64,000 nucleotides of DNA from Rubrivivax sp. (GTDB lineage: Bacteria > Pseudomonadota > Gammaproteobacteria > Burkholderiales > Burkholderiaceae_C): the NCBI GenBank assembly GCA_027489455.1, contig JAIXZR010000028.1, positions 1 to 64,000 of the forward strand, in the 5' to 3' direction. A program made the translations under genes and the position numbers. The notes beneath the pieces were generated by a model. That model worked only from the letters and a program-made list of their open reading frames with translations, was not told the origin of the DNA and ran no database searches. This document shows, in pieces, positions 45,203-55,664 of this stretch (positions are counted from its first letter, which is position 1; each line of letters begins with the position of its first letter).

Positions 45203-46126
45203 ATGAAAGTCGCACTGCTGGTATTCCTAGTGATCCCTGGTCTAGCTCTGGCGCAGCAGACCGTCCCTCTTCGATACCGCTTGCTCAGCGCACCGCTGTT
45301 CCCCGCCTCATATCAGCAATGTTCCGCACTCGCGCAGTCGTTTCAAATCGAAATTCAAGAGCTTAGCCGAGCACATGATCAATGCTTGAGTGGAAAACCA
45401 ACAGCACGAGAGGCAGGAGGAAATTGCTCAAATGCAGCTTGCCAGGGCTTGCATACTGCGCGAGATGATGCTCAAGCACTTTCGAGCAAGGAGGTTGCAC
45501 TTTGTGGTCAGCGCGTACAACAAGCAGCTCTTGAGGAGCAGCGAAAGCGGCAAGTTAAACTTCGACAGCAGCAAGATCGCGATGAAAGAGATCGAGAACG
45601 GGGAGCGCGTGATGCCGCGCGTGACGCACGAGAAATTGCTGCGCACCAGCGCCGTGACCAAAGAGCCACGTTAGCGGATTCGAAACGGGCTGACACTCCA
45701 AGATCTAATGCGGCTGAGGCTAGTTACACCGAATCAAACGCTCCTGCCGATGCACCGTTGACCTATCAAGAGTTCCGCGAGCCGCCGAGACCTGCAATTC
45801 CTGCATCGACAGGCGAAAGCTTAAGCCAGGAGCAGAAGGAGACCTTGCGCGATACTGGTCTCGGAATGTTGACGGCTTACATTTCGCAGATCAATTTCAC
45901 CTCAGTGCGTTCAGCTGTGGGACGAGCGGTCGGTGGTGCTATAACGAATCCCGTTTTAGAGATTGCCCAACCTTTCCTAGATGCCGAGAACTATTCGAGT
46001 ATAAAGCAGACGGTCGAGGCTCAATTCAGACAGCGATTAACGGGCTCAACAAACGTGAGCCAGGCTCGTCTGCTAGCTGATTTGGAGAAGCAAGACCTCG
46101 CCGCCGCGCAGGCGGGGAAGCGGTGA
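45203..46126 (+). CDS. Exported coiled-coil protein of unknown function
   Basis: A 307-residue protein with a clear signal peptide (MKVALLVFLVIPGLALAQ). A Cys-bearing N-terminal part is followed by a charged heptad-rich segment at about residues 100-165 (EEQRKRQVKLRQQQDRDERD) that should form a coiled coil. The C-terminal third has Gly/Ala-rich segments (VRSAVGRAVGGAIT). It begins 9 bases after the previous gene and overlaps the next start (TGATG). No family is recognised. GC content is clearly below that of the flanking island, a sign of transfer. Confidence 0.6.
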   Translation: MKVALLVFLVIPGLALAQQTVPLRYRLLSAPLFPASYQQCSALAQSFQIEIQELSRAHDQCLSGKPTAREAGGNCSNAACQGLHTARDDAQALSSKEVALCGQRVQQAALEEQRKRQVKLRQQQDRDERDRERGARDAARDAREIAAHQRRDQRATLADSKRADTPRSNAAEASYTESNAPADAPLTYQEFREPPRPAIPASTGESLSQEQKETLRDTGLGMLTAYISQINFTSVRSAVGRAVGGAITNPVLEIAQPFLDAENYSSIKQTVEAQFRQRLTGSTNVSQARLLADLEKQDLAAAQAGKR

Positions 46127-46449
46127 TGCGCTTCTTGGTTTGCGCTTTAATTTTTCTGCCGACTGTGAGCCTCGCAGTCGATTTCGAACGCGCGGAAGTG
46201 TGGAGGCCGTATTCGGTATGCATGGCCGCCTCTGTCAATGAATTAATCTTGCGCTCGTCTAGCGAAGAAAGCCCGCAACATGAAGCGCTCCCGGCCAAGC
46301 GAGCCGTGCAGCTTGCTAAGCGGGTGTGCTCAAAGTTTCGCAGCCAAGTGCTTAAAACCTACTCGGCAGATCGGGCAGACTTTCTTCGAAGGGAGGCTGC
46401 CCTAACCACTATCCTGGAAGACGCCGTCAGGCGCGGACGAGGACAGTAG
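46126..46449 (+). CDS. Small exported protein of unknown function
   Basis: A 107-residue protein with a signal peptide (MRFLVCALIFLPTVSLA) and a short mature domain with two Cys (SVCMAAS, KRVCSKF). The start ATG at 46126 overlaps the upstream stop. It completes a tightly coupled three-gene set of exported proteins. No family is recognised; the context offers no functional hint beyond likely interaction of the three products outside the cytoplasmic membrane. Confidence 0.55.
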   Translation: MRFLVCALIFLPTVSLAVDFERAEVWRPYSVCMAASVNELILRSSSEESPQHEALPAKRAVQLAKRVCSKFRSQVLKTYSADRADFLRREAALTTILEDAVRRGRGQ

Positions 46450-46868
46450 GCATGCAAGCGGAGAGCATCGCAGTTGGCGCTCGCTCATCCCGACCAGGTT
46501 GGTAACCTCGCGCAGAAGAATACGATTCTTAAACGCCTTCTTTCTTCCCATGGGACCCCGAATACGGCCCTTGACGTCAAGTGAATCGGTTTTCACCAAA
46601 ATAAGTAAACCCAAAGCGGTCGTAACTAGATACCCGCTGATGGCCGGCTTGGGCCAACGGGCGGGCCAGACTCACCGCCGAAAACCTGACCTTCGTGACG
46701 CCGCCGGAGCGAAATCTTCAAGCCGACGGTGAAGGACGGCTTGTGGCCGGCAGCGTGAGGTCGAGCCGGCGCCCGTTACCCGCCTGTCGAAGTAGGGGGT
46801 CGACTAATGAAACGTGGGCGTAGCTCAGTCCCTCAGGCCTACGATCGCCGAACTTCTCCGGAGCAGCG
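46450..46868. other. 419-base stretch without a supportable gene
   Basis: The first part is AT-rich (46490-46640) and contains CACCAAAATAAGTAAACCC, weakly like the transposon end repeats but in one copy and the wrong orientation. The second part is GC-rich with short open frames only. It looks like a junction between pieces of different origin. Confidence 0.4.
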
Positions 46869-47942
46869 ATGCCCACCCCAGCGATCACCGTCGAGGCGCT
46901 TCCCGCGGGCTATGGCGACTGCCTCCTGATCTCCTGTCCGGTCGGCCGGCGCACCTGGCGGCTTCTCATCGATACCGGCCCGGACGAATGCCTCCCCACC
47001 CTGGTGGATCGCCTGAAGGCGATTCCACTGAACGCCCACGGCCGACGCCGCATCGACCTGGCCGTCATCAGCCACATCGACCACGACCACATTGGCGGGG
47101 CAGCCAGGCTCTTTGCCGACACGTCGCTGAAGCTGGTATTTGGGGACATCTGGTTCAACGCGCCCAGCCGACCGGTGAGCAGGGGTGTCCGGGAAGGGGT
47201 AGGGCTTGCGGCGGTTCTCGGGGCGGCAGCGAGGGGCCTGCCCTGGAACCTTGCCTTCGGGGGGCGGGATGGAGTGACCGGCCCAGAGTTGTTTGCCGAG
47301 GTGCCGCGCAAGCGGGGGGAACCGCGGATCACGCTGCTGTCGCCGACCCGTCAGACGCTGGATGACCTCTACCGGGTGTGGGCCAAGGAACTTCCCAAGA
47401 TGAAGGTCCCGCCCGAGCCGGAGCCCCTTGCCACGACAAGAAGCGGGCTTGACGTCGAAGCACTGGCCCGCAGCGTCACGCCGGAGGATCGAGCGCCTGC
47501 CAATGGGTCCAGCATCGCGTTCCTGCTCGAACACCGAGGTGCATCGGCGCTCCTGACCGCGGATGCTTTCCCGTCCGTCCTGCAGCGCGCCCTGGCCGCG
47601 CTGGCCGCCAGCCGACGCCAACCATTGCCCTGGACGCTCGACCTCATCAAGCTCAGTCACCATGGCAGCCGGGCGAACACCACGACTCAGCTGCTGGAGA
47701 CGGTGCAGGCTCCGCACGTTCTGGTCTGCACGAACGGCGCGATCTTCGGCCACCCGAATCAGGAAGGGATCGCACGCGTGGTTGCCAGGGGCGCGCCCGG
47801 CCGCGAAGTGTGGTTCAACTTCAGGACCCCGCGCACAGCGATCTGGGGCAGTGAGTCACTGAAGGCGCGCTATCGCTATGTCGCAAGGTTTCCTGCTGCC
47901 GCAGGCGCGACGACCACGGTTCACTTGTCCGCCAAGACGTAG
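46869..47942 (+). CDS. MBL-fold metallo-hydrolase, ComEC-C-terminal type
   Basis: A 357-residue cytosolic protein of the metallo-beta-lactamase fold. The zinc motif VISHIDHDHIGG (HxDxDH-like) is at about residue 70. A second region, LLTADAFPSVL, supplies the bridging Asp, and DLIKLSHHGSRANTT is the last His-bearing motif. The arrangement is that of ComEC-like stand-alone hydrolases, which often act on nucleic acids or cyclic dinucleotides. It has an ATG with a weak upstream Shine-Dalgarno sequence. It stands alone between the exported-protein set and the recombinase, so no partner can be inferred. Some defence loci contain similar proteins. Confidence 0.75.
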   Translation: MPTPAITVEALPAGYGDCLLISCPVGRRTWRLLIDTGPDECLPTLVDRLKAIPLNAHGRRRIDLAVISHIDHDHIGGAARLFADTSLKLVFGDIWFNAPSRPVSRGVREGVGLAAVLGAAARGLPWNLAFGGRDGVTGPELFAEVPRKRGEPRITLLSPTRQTLDDLYRVWAKELPKMKVPPEPEPLATTRSGLDVEALARSVTPEDRAPANGSSIAFLLEHRGASALLTADAFPSVLQRALAALAASRRQPLPWTLDLIKLSHHGSRANTTTQLLETVQAPHVLVCTNGAIFGHPNQEGIARVVARGAPGREVWFNFRTPRTAIWGSESLKARYRYVARFPAAAGATTTVHLSAKT

Positions 47943-48069
47943 AGTACGAACGGCCGGGGCCAATCGCGCCGTCTGGCCTCAAGCGGCTAGCGTCTGGGTC
48001 ACACGCGATGCATGAAATGCCACCCCGGCCGATCCGATCAACGCGGTCGGAGCAGCCTGACGTTCTCGA

Positions 48070-48693
48070 TCAGATCTCAGTCTGTTCGGAGATCTCCAGT
48101 GCGTCGTCCACCTCGATGCCGAGGTATCGCACCGTTGACTCGAGCTTGGAGTGACCCAGCAGCAACTGGACCGCGCGCAGGTTTTTCGTACGCCGGTAGA
48201 TCAGCGTCGCCTTGGTTCGCCGCATCGAGTGTGTCCCGTACTCTGCCGGATCCAGGCTAAGCTCCTCGACCCAACCTTCAAGGATGCGAGCGTACTGCCG
48301 CGTGCCCAAGTGCGGTGAGGCGTGAATGCGGCTGGGGAAGACAAAGTCGTCGGACTTCAATCTGGCCTGCTTGATCCACTTCTGCACCGCCTCGCGGGTG
48401 GCCGCCGTGATCTCAAACTGCACCGGGCGCTGCGTCTTGTGCTGCTTCACCATGGCGCGAGAGGCGACTTGGTCACCGTGGCAGATGTCCCGGACCTTGG
48501 TGCTGACGAGATCGCAGCCGCGCAGCTTGCTGTCGAGGCCGAGATTGAAGAGTGCGAGCTCACGAACCCGGCTCTCCATCTGCAGGCGAAGCCGGAGGGC
48601 CCAGATGTCCTTCAGCTTGAACGGCGCCTTCTGGCCGACAACCTTGCCTTTGTTCCACGGCTCGCGATGAACAGCGCTCGAAATGGATTCCAT
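48070..48693 (-). CDS. Short tyrosine recombinase / site-specific integrase
   Basis: A 207-residue tyrosine recombinase that consists mainly of the catalytic domain. Visible residues are the Arg in DSKLRGCDLV, the HxxR in GTHSMRRTKATLIY, the His in LLGHSKLESTVRY and the Tyr nucleophile in YLGIEVDDA. I chose the ATG at 48693 (MESISSAVHREPWNKGK), the start of a widely distributed small integrase family. The N-terminal core-binding domain of XerC is absent. It marks the boundary between the patchwork and the copper island. No direct att repeats were recognised. Confidence 0.8.
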   Translation of the reverse strand: MESISSAVHREPWNKGKVVGQKAPFKLKDIWALRLRLQMESRVRELALFNLGLDSKLRGCDLVSTKVRDICHGDQVASRAMVKQHKTQRPVQFEITAATREAVQKWIKQARLKSDDFVFPSRIHASPHLGTRQYARILEGWVEELSLDPAEYGTHSMRRTKATLIYRRTKNLRAVQLLLGHSKLESTVRYLGIEVDDALEISEQTEI

Positions 48694-49035
48694 GATGGAC
48701 GCCCATGAAGTTGAGGGTCCGCCAAGATGCGCCGGTCCGTCGTTGCACACCTTGTCATGAGTCAAATCAGCCGCGCGACGCCGGCAAGGGTCCGGTGTCG
48801 GCTTTGAGGTACCGCCTGGTACTCACGCTGCCGGCCACTACCGGTCGGTCGCCCCGCACGCCCAGTCGTGGCCACGGCGAGCACCTGAACGACAGGTTTC
48901 CGGCGACGAGTCTGGGCCAGTCTTCGGCTCGTCCCGGCCACAAGCGGACCTAGTCGCGAGCGTGAAAGATCGGTCGTTCGCTTGCTCGACACCGTCCTTC
49001 GGCGCTTAGGCACAGTTTGCGCTATCGTTTACAAG

Positions 49036-49452
49036 GTGAATTTCAGCAAGCTCCTTCGTTCGCGCCTGATCGGCATCTTGTCGGTGGCTTTGCTGCTATC
49101 GCAGATCGCCTTGGCTGCTTACGCCTGCCCGGCAGTTGGCGAGCGGGCCGACTCAGCCGACATGGCAGCAATGGCGGGGATGCCTTGCGCTGAGATGATG
49201 GCGGCCGGGCTGCCGCTCGACCCCGATCAGCCGACGCTGTGCATGCAGCACTGCCAGTTCGGCTCGACCACGCAGGTCGTCGACCACGTACCGGCGGTGT
49301 TCGCGCCGGTGACGGCTTTCCCCGCGCTGCTCACCGTCTCTGGCGATGACCGGCTAGACCTCGGGCTGAGGTCCTGGGCCGAGGACGAGCGCCTGCGTGA
49401 CCGACCTCCGCCGCTCGCTCTCAGCATCGCGCACTGCTGCTATCGCATTTGA
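49036..49452 (+). CDS. Small exported Cys/Met-containing protein of the copper island
   Basis: A 138-residue exported protein. A signal peptide (ILSVALLLSQIALAAYACP) is followed by Met-rich AMAGMPCAEMM and the Cys/His pair CMQHCQFG, consistent with a small periplasmic or membrane-associated copper-homeostasis protein of the DUF2946-like kind. The start is unsure: GTG at 49036 is taken, while a TTG at 48982 is in frame. It precedes the cus-type efflux operon by 69 bases. The 342 bases upstream back to the recombinase hold no other gene I can support. Confidence 0.5.
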   Translation: MNFSKLLRSRLIGILSVALLLSQIALAAYACPAVGERADSADMAAMAGMPCAEMMAAGLPLDPDQPTLCMQHCQFGSTTQVVDHVPAVFAPVTAFPALLTVSGDDRLDLGLRSWAEDERLRDRPPPLALSIAHCCYRI

Positions 49453-49521
49453 CCTCCTGAAGTCGCCCGCTTGATCGGTCGCGGCGCTGTCGCGGCCCGG
49501 TTCCGGACTTCAGGAGTTCCC

Positions 49522-50826
49522 ATGATTTCGACCCTGCCCCGGAGGCCAGATGGCCTCCGTCTGGCTTCATCGCTCGTGCTATGGCTGGCCTTGGGCGCTG
49601 CGCCTGCCTTTGCTCAGACCTCGCTCTCCTTGGAGAGCGCCGTCGCCGAAGCCGCCGTGCGCTCGCGGCTCGTGAACGCCATCGAGTCGCAGGCCCAGGC
49701 TGCGCGCGAGATGGCTGCGGCTGCGGGCCAGCTGCCCGACCCGCTGCTCAAGCTCGGCCTGAACAACCTGCCGATCGACGGCCCGGACCGCTACAGCGTC
49801 ACCCGCGACTTCATGACGATGCGCTCCGTCGGCGTCATGCAGGAACTGACCCGGGCCGACAAGCGCAGCGCCCGCGCGCGCCGTGCCGAACGCGAGGTCG
49901 ATCTGGCCCAGGTCGCGCGCCAGGCCACCATCGCAGACCTGCAGCGGGACGCCGCGACGGCCTGGCTCGAACGTTCGTACTTGGAATCGATGCGCGAGCT
50001 GCTGCAGGCGCAGATTGCCCAGGCAGAACTTCAGGTCCAGGCTGCCGAGACGCTGTACCGCAGCGGCAAGGGCTCGCAGGCTGAGGTCTTCGCCGCGCGC
50101 GGATCGGTCGAGCAGCTGCGCGACGGGCTGGCACAGGCAGAGCGCCAGATCGCGGTCGCGACCACCCAGCTGGGGCGGTGGGTGGGTGAAGGCGCACGGC
50201 TGCCGCTGGCGCCACGTCCTGCGCTCACGCTGCCTGCATGGACCGAAGGTGCCCTGGCGGAGCACCTGACCCAGCACCCCCAGATCGCCGCTGCAGCGCA
50301 GCAAGAGGCCATCGCCGACAGCGACGCCGCCGTGGCGCGTGCCGCGCGATCGTCGGACTGGAGCGTCGAGCTGATGGTCAGCCAGCGTGGCCCGGCCTAC
50401 TCCAACATGGTGTCGATCAATCTGTCGGTGCCGCTGCAGTGGGACCAGAAGAACCGGCAGGACCGCGAACTCGCGGCGCGGCTGGCCGGCATCGACGAGG
50501 CGCGAGCCCGTCGCGAGGAACTGCAGCGCGCCCACGAAGCCGAGGTGCGCGCCATGCTCCAGGAGTGGCGCAGCCACGAGGATCGATTGCGTCGCTACGA
50601 CGCTTCGCTGTTGCCGCTGGCGACCCAGCGCAGCGAAGCCGCGCTGGTGGCCTACCGCAGCGGCACCGGTCCGTTGCCGGCCGTGCTCGATGCGCGCCGC
50701 AGCGAAGTGGACGTGCGCATGGAGCGCCTGCGCATCGAGATGGACGGGGCCCGGGTCTGGGCTCAACTGAACTATTTGCTGCCGTCCCACGACGGCGCCC
50801 AAGCCAAGCCGGAGGCGGCACGATGA
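49522..50826 (+). CDS. cusC: CusC/CzcC-type outer-membrane factor (TolC family)
   Basis: A 434-residue outer-membrane efflux protein. A signal peptide ends at about residue 32 (AAPAFAQTS). The TolC-type repeat domains are visible as long helices with paired GQLPDPLLKLGLNNLPI and RSGTGPLPAVLDARRSEVDV. I chose the ATG at 49522 for the AGGAG six bases upstream. It overlaps cusB by 4 bases (ATGA). It forms the outer channel of the heavy-metal RND pump encoded by the next genes. The name cusC follows the pump type; a czc-type assignment remains possible. Confidence 0.85.
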   Translation: MISTLPRRPDGLRLASSLVLWLALGAAPAFAQTSLSLESAVAEAAVRSRLVNAIESQAQAAREMAAAAGQLPDPLLKLGLNNLPIDGPDRYSVTRDFMTMRSVGVMQELTRADKRSARARRAEREVDLAQVARQATIADLQRDAATAWLERSYLESMRELLQAQIAQAELQVQAAETLYRSGKGSQAEVFAARGSVEQLRDGLAQAERQIAVATTQLGRWVGEGARLPLAPRPALTLPAWTEGALAEHLTQHPQIAAAAQQEAIADSDAAVARAARSSDWSVELMVSQRGPAYSNMVSINLSVPLQWDQKNRQDRELAARLAGIDEARARREELQRAHEAEVRAMLQEWRSHEDRLRRYDASLLPLATQRSEAALVAYRSGTGPLPAVLDARRSEVDVRMERLRIEMDGARVWAQLNYLLPSHDGAQAKPEAAR

Positions 50827-52451
50827 ACACCCGAAACACCTTGTTGACGGCCGTCGTGGCCGTCGCGCTGGCCGCGGGAGGCTTTGCGCTCTACCAGATC
50901 GGCATGCACCGCGGCATGGGCCAGGCGGGCGCCGGAGCAGCTACTGCGTCCGGCTCGCCGGCCGCAGAAGACCCGACCAGCAGCATCGCCGCCGGCGAGG
51001 CAGCGACGCGCCGCCACATCAAGGAAGGGATCAAGGCCGGCGAGATCGACCCTGCCACGGGCAAACCCGTCCTCTACTACCACGACCCCATGGTGCCGGG
51101 TAAGCGCTTCGACGCGCCGGCCAAGTCGCCGTTCATGGACATGATGCTGGTGCCGGTGTACGGCGGTGCCGGTGGTGACGACCAGGGCACGGTCACGGTG
51201 AGCCCGCGCATCCAGCAGAACCTGGGCGTGCGCACCGCCGAGGTCGTGGAGGGCACGCTGCAGCCGATGGTCAGCGCCGTCGGCAGCATCGCCTGGAACG
51301 AGCGCGACCAGTCGGTGGTGCAGGCCCGGGCGATGGGCTACATCGAGAAGCTGCATGTGCGAGCCACGCTCGATCGCGTGCGCGCGGGCCAGCCCTTCGC
51401 CGAACTCTACGTGCCCGAGTGGGTGGCGGCGCAGGAGGAGTACCTCGCGGTCAAGCGCTTCGCGAAGGATGATGCGGGGCTGGCAGCTGCAGCCCGCCAG
51501 CGCCTGCTGCTGGCCGGCATGAGCGAAGCGCAGGTCGCGCGTGTCGATGCGGCGGGCACCGTGCAGCCGCGCATCACGCTGGTCGCACCGTCGAGCGGCG
51601 TAGTGGCTGAACTCGTGGCCCGTGAGGGCATGACGGTGAGCCCGGGGATGATGCTGGCCCGCATCAACGGCCTGGCCAGCGTCTGGGCACTCGCCGAGCT
51701 GCCCGAAAGTCAGGCCGCCCTGGTGCGGCCCGGCAGCCAGGTCGAGGCGCGCAGCCCCGGCGTCCCCGGGGCGGCGTTCCGCGGCAGCGTTCAGGCGCTG
51801 CTGCCCGAAGTGAACATGACCACGCGCACGCTGAAGGCGCGCGTGCAGTTCGCCAACCCCAGCGGTCAGTTGGTCCCTGGCCTGTTCGTCACGATGCAGT
51901 TCATGGACACCCGCGCGGGCAAGGCGCTGCTGGTGCCGACCGAGGCGGTGATCCAGACCGGCCGGCGCGCGGTAGTGATGGTGGCTGAAGAGGGCGGGCG
52001 GTTTGCTCCGGTCGACGTGGAGACAGGCCTGGAGACCGGCGGCCAGACCGAGATCAAGCGCGGCCTGAAGGCGGGCCAGCGCGTCGTCGTCTCGTCGCAG
52101 TTCCTGATCGACTCCGAAGCCAGCCTGAAGGGTGTCGAGGCGCGGCTCAACAACCAGCCGGCGCCGACGGCGGCCAACACCGCCCAGCGCCACAGCGCCC
52201 AGGGCCTGATCGAGTCGCTGGACCGCGAAAGCGTCACGCTGAGTCACGGCCCGATCCCGAGCGTCGGCATGGGCGCGATGACGATGGAGTTCAAGCTGCC
52301 GCCGCCCAATCGGCTGCCGCGTGGCCTGGCGGTGGGCGACCGCGTCGACTTCGAGTTCTATGTCGACCCGACCGATGGCCCGACGGTGACCACGCTGACG
52401 CTGCTGCCGCCGGCTGCACCTGCTGCCGCCGCACCGGGAGCGTCGCGATGA
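50823..52451 (+). CDS. cusB: CusB-type RND adaptor with N-terminal metal-binding and C-terminal CusF-like domains
   Basis: A 542-residue periplasmic adaptor. After a signal/TM segment, a heavy-metal-binding domain ([18 protein letters not shown] then [13 protein letters not shown]) occupies about residues 85-115. The membrane-fusion barrel, lipoyl and beta domains follow ([20 protein letters not shown]-like, [10 protein letters not shown]). The C terminus (about 470-530) reads [20 protein letters not shown], then [10 protein letters not shown], which is a CusF-like Met/His copper site. The adaptor therefore carries its own chaperone. It overlaps cusC and cusA. The fusion is a known variant of the family. 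Confidence 0.85.
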   Translation: MNTRNTLLTAVVAVALAAGGFALYQIGMHRGMGQAGAGAATASGSPAAEDPTSSIAAGEAATRRHIKEGIKAGEIDPATGKPVLYYHDPMVPGKRFDAPAKSPFMDMMLVPVYGGAGGDDQGTVTVSPRIQQNLGVRTAEVVEGTLQPMVSAVGSIAWNERDQSVVQARAMGYIEKLHVRATLDRVRAGQPFAELYVPEWVAAQEEYLAVKRFAKDDAGLAAAARQRLLLAGMSEAQVARVDAAGTVQPRITLVAPSSGVVAELVAREGMTVSPGMMLARINGLASVWALAELPESQAALVRPGSQVEARSPGVPGAAFRGSVQALLPEVNMTTRTLKARVQFANPSGQLVPGLFVTMQFMDTRAGKALLVPTEAVIQTGRRAVVMVAEEGGRFAPVDVETGLETGGQTEIKRGLKAGQRVVVSSQFLIDSEASLKGVEARLNNQPAPTAANTAQRHSAQGLIESLDRESVTLSHGPIPSVGMGAMTMEFKLPPPNRLPRGLAVGDRVDFEFYVDPTDGPTVTTLTLLPPAAPAAAAPGASR

Positions 52452-55400
52452 TCGCCGCGCTGATCCGCTGGTCCATCGTCAACCGCTTCCTGGTGCTGCT
52501 GGCCACGGTGATCGTGACCGCCTGGGGCCTGTGGGCGGTGCAGCGTACGCCGCTCGACGCGCTGCCCGATCTCTCGGACGTGCAGGTGATCATCCGCACG
52601 CCCTACCCGGGGCAGGCGCCGCGCATCGTCGAGAACCAGGTCACCTATCCGCTGACGACGACCATGTTGTCGGTGCCGGGGGCGAAGGTCGTGCGTGGCT
52701 ACTCCTTCTTCGGCGACAGCTTCGTCTACGTGCTGTTCGACGACGGCACCGACCCGTACTGGGCACGCTCCCGAGTGCTGGAGTACCTGAACCAGGTGCA
52801 AGGGCGACTGCCCGCTGCCGCGAAGCCGGCGCTCGGGCCGGACGCCACCGGTGTGGGCTGGATCTACCAGTACGCGCTGGTGGACCGCAACGGCACGATG
52901 GACGCCGGCCAGCTGCGCGCGCTGCAGGATTGGTTCCTGAAGTACGAGCTGAAGACCGTGCCGAACGTCGCCGAGGTTGCGTCGGTCGGCGGCATGGTGC
53001 GCCAGTACCAGGTGCTGCTCGACCCCGACAAGCTGGCGGCCTACAACGTGCCGCACGGTGCGGTGATCGACGCGATCCGCAACGCCAACCAGGAGGCCGG
53101 CGGCTCGGTGCTGGAGCTGGGTGAAGCCGAGTACGTCGTGCGCGCCTCGGGCCTGCTGGCGACGCTGGACGACTTCCGCAAGATCCCGCTCAGCGCCACC
53201 GACGCCGGCGTCAGCGTGCGCCTGGGCGACGTGGCGCGCGTGCAGGTCGGACCTGAGATGCGGCGTGGCATCGGCGAGCTCGACGGCGAGGGCGAGGCCA
53301 CCGGCGGCGTGATCGTGATGCGCTCGGGCAAGAACGCGCTGGAGACGATTGCCGCCGTCAAGGCCAAGATCGCGTCGCTGCAGGCCAGCCTGCCCAAGGG
53401 CGTGGAGATCGTGCCGACCTACGACCGCTCCAGCCTGATCGAGCGCGCCGTGGAGAACCTCAGCCACAAGCTGATCGAGGAGTTCATCGTCGTCGCGGTG
53501 GTGTGTCTGGTCTTCCTGTTCCACCTGCGCTCGGCCTTCGTCGCGATCGTGACGCTGCCGCTGGGCATCCTGGCGAGCTTCATCGTCATGCACTACCAGG
53601 GCGTGAATGCGAACGTGATGTCGCTCGGCGGCATCGCCATCGCGATCGGGGCCATGGTCGATGCGGCGGTGGTGATGATCGAAAACGCACACAAGCACAT
53701 CGAGGCCTGGCGGCACGAGCATCCCGGTGAGGACCTGAAGGGCGAAGCGCAATGGCGCGTGGTCGGCGACGCGGCGGTCGAAGTCGGCCCGGCGCTGTTC
53801 TTCTCGCTGCTGATCATCACGTTGAGCTTCATCCCCGTGTTCACGCTGGAGGCGCAGGAGGGGCGTCTCTTCTCGCCACTGGCCTACACCAAGACCTATG
53901 CGATGGCGGCCTCGGCCGGGCTGGCGGTGACGCTGGTGCCGGTGTTGATGGGCTACCTGATCCGCGGGCGAATCCCCGACGAGCGGCGCAACCCGCTAAA
54001 CCGCGCGCTGATCGCGATCTACCGGCCGCTGCTCGACGGCGTGCTGGCGTGGCCGAAGGCGACGATCGCGGTGGCGCTGCTGCTGCTGGCCAGCACCGCC
54101 TGGCCGATCCTGAAGATCGGCGGCGAGTTCATGCCGCCGCTGGACGAAGGCGATCTGCTCTACATGCCGACTGCTCTGCCGGGGCTGTCTGCGGGCAAGG
54201 CGGCCGAGTTGCTGCAGCAGACCGACCGGCTGATCAAGACCCTGCACGAAGTGCAATCGGTCTACGGCAAGGCCGGCCGTGCCGAGACCGCCACCGACCC
54301 GGCACCGATGGAGATGTTCGAGACCACGATCCAGTTCAAGCCGAAGAGCCAATGGCGCGACGGCATGACCAGCGACAGGCTGGTCGAGGAGCTGGACCGC
54401 ATCGTCAAGGTGCCGGGGCTGTCGAACATCTGGGTGCCGCCGATCCGCAACCGCATCGACATGCTGGCCACCGGCATCAAGAGCCCGGTCGGCGTGAAGG
54501 TGGCCGGCACCGACCTGGCCGAGATCGACCGCATCGCCGGCGAGATCGAGAAGGCGGTGAAAGGCGTGCCCGGTGTCAGCAGCGCACTGGCCGAGCGGCT
54601 GACCGGCGGGCGCTATGTCGACGTGAACATCAACCGCGATGCAGCGGCGCGCTACGGCATGAACATCAGTGACGTGCAGTCGGTGATCAGTGCGGCGGTC
54701 GGCGGCGACAACGTCGGCGAGACGGTCGAGGGCCTGCAGCGCTTCCCGATCAACGTGCGCTACCCGCGCGAGGTCCGCGATTCGCTTCAGAAGCTGCGCC
54801 AGCTGCCCGTCCTCACCCCTCGCGGCGCACGCATCGTGCTTTCGGACGTGGCCGAGCTGCGCATCACCGACGGCCCGCCGATGCTGCGCAGCGAGAACGC
54901 TCGCCTGGCGGGCTTCGTCTACGTCGACATCCGCGGGCGCGACCTGAAGTCCGCGGTGATCGACATGCAGAAGGCGGTGGCCGAGCAGGTGAAGCTGACG
55001 CCCGGCTACTCGGTCTCGTGGTCGGGACAGTTCGAGTTCCTCGAGCGCGCCACGGCCAAGCTGAAGGTGGTGGTGCCCTTCACGCTGGGCATCATCTTCG
55101 TGCTGCTCTACCTGACCTTCCGGCGCTTCGACGAGGCGCTGCTGATCCTGGCGACACTGCCCTTCGCGCTGATCGGCGGCTTCTGGCTGCTCTACCTTCT
55201 GGGCTACAACCTGAGCGTGGCCGGTGCGATCGGGTTCATCGCGCTGGCCGGCGTGGCCGCCGAGTTCGGCGTGATCATGCTGCTGTACCTGAAGCAGGCC
55301 TGGGAAGCGCGGCTGGCGCGAGGGCAGGGCGGTGACGCCGACCTGCTGGACGCCATCCGCGAAGGCGCGGTGCTGCGCGTGCGGCCGAAGGCCATGACGG

Positions 55401-55639
55401 TGGCCGTCATCATCGCCGGCTTGGTGCCCATCATGTTCGGCGGCGGCACCGGTTCCGAGGTGATGCAGCGCATCGCCGCGCCCATGGTCGGCGGAATGGT
55501 CACAGCGCCGCTGCTGTCGATGTTCGTCGTTCCCGCCATCTACCGGCTGATGCGAAGTCGCAAGCGTGCTGCTGCAGGCGAAGCGCCTGCCGATCGCGGC
55601 GATGCCTCGATGCCGGACCCGGTGACGTCAGCGGCGTGA
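52448..55639 (+). CDS. cusA: CusA-type heavy-metal RND efflux pump
   Basis: A 1063-residue heavy-metal RND transporter, full length for the family. TM1 is at residues 15-35. The first periplasmic loop starts [20 protein letters not shown]. Other family landmarks are [32 protein letters not shown] in TM4 (the acidic proton-relay region) and [20 protein letters not shown]. Twelve TMs are seen, in two bundles. It overlaps cusB (ATGA). The Met residues needed to prove Cu/Ag specificity were not mapped, so Cu/Ag is inferred from the surrounding island. Confidence 0.9.
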   Translation: MIAALIRWSIVNRFLVLLATVIVTAWGLWAVQRTPLDALPDLSDVQVIIRTPYPGQAPRIVENQVTYPLTTTMLSVPGAKVVRGYSFFGDSFVYVLFDDGTDPYWARSRVLEYLNQVQGRLPAAAKPALGPDATGVGWIYQYALVDRNGTMDAGQLRALQDWFLKYELKTVPNVAEVASVGGMVRQYQVLLDPDKLAAYNVPHGAVIDAIRNANQEAGGSVLELGEAEYVVRASGLLATLDDFRKIPLSATDAGVSVRLGDVARVQVGPEMRRGIGELDGEGEATGGVIVMRSGKNALETIAAVKAKIASLQASLPKGVEIVPTYDRSSLIERAVENLSHKLIEEFIVVAVVCLVFLFHLRSAFVAIVTLPLGILASFIVMHYQGVNANVMSLGGIAIAIGAMVDAAVVMIENAHKHIEAWRHEHPGEDLKGEAQWRVVGDAAVEVGPALFFSLLIITLSFIPVFTLEAQEGRLFSPLAYTKTYAMAASAGLAVTLVPVLMGYLIRGRIPDERRNPLNRALIAIYRPLLDGVLAWPKATIAVALLLLASTAWPILKIGGEFMPPLDEGDLLYMPTALPGLSAGKAAELLQQTDRLIKTLHEVQSVYGKAGRAETATDPAPMEMFETTIQFKPKSQWRDGMTSDRLVEELDRIVKVPGLSNIWVPPIRNRIDMLATGIKSPVGVKVAGTDLAEIDRIAGEIEKAVKGVPGVSSALAERLTGGRYVDVNINRDAAARYGMNISDVQSVISAAVGGDNVGETVEGLQRFPINVRYPREVRDSLQKLRQLPVLTPRGARIVLSDVAELRITDGPPMLRSENARLAGFVYVDIRGRDLKSAVIDMQKAVAEQVKLTPGYSVSWSGQFEFLERATAKLKVVVPFTLGIIFVLLYLTFRRFDEALLILATLPFALIGGFWLLYLLGYNLSVAGAIGFIALAGVAAEFGVIMLLYLKQAWEARLARGQGGDADLLDAIREGAVLRVRPKAMTVAVIIAGLVPIMFGGGTGSEVMQRIAAPMVGGMVTAPLLSMFVVPAIYRLMRSRKRAAAGEAPADRGDASMPDPVTSAA

Positions 55640-55664
55640 GTACGACCGGCGGTGGGCTGCCGGA

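Noticed and set aside
46590-46640. AT-rich sequence with CACCAAAATAAGTAAAC resembling the transposon end
   Set aside because: Only one loose copy, no 20-bp period, and the orientation is the same as at glmS rather than inverted, so it is not a credible far end.
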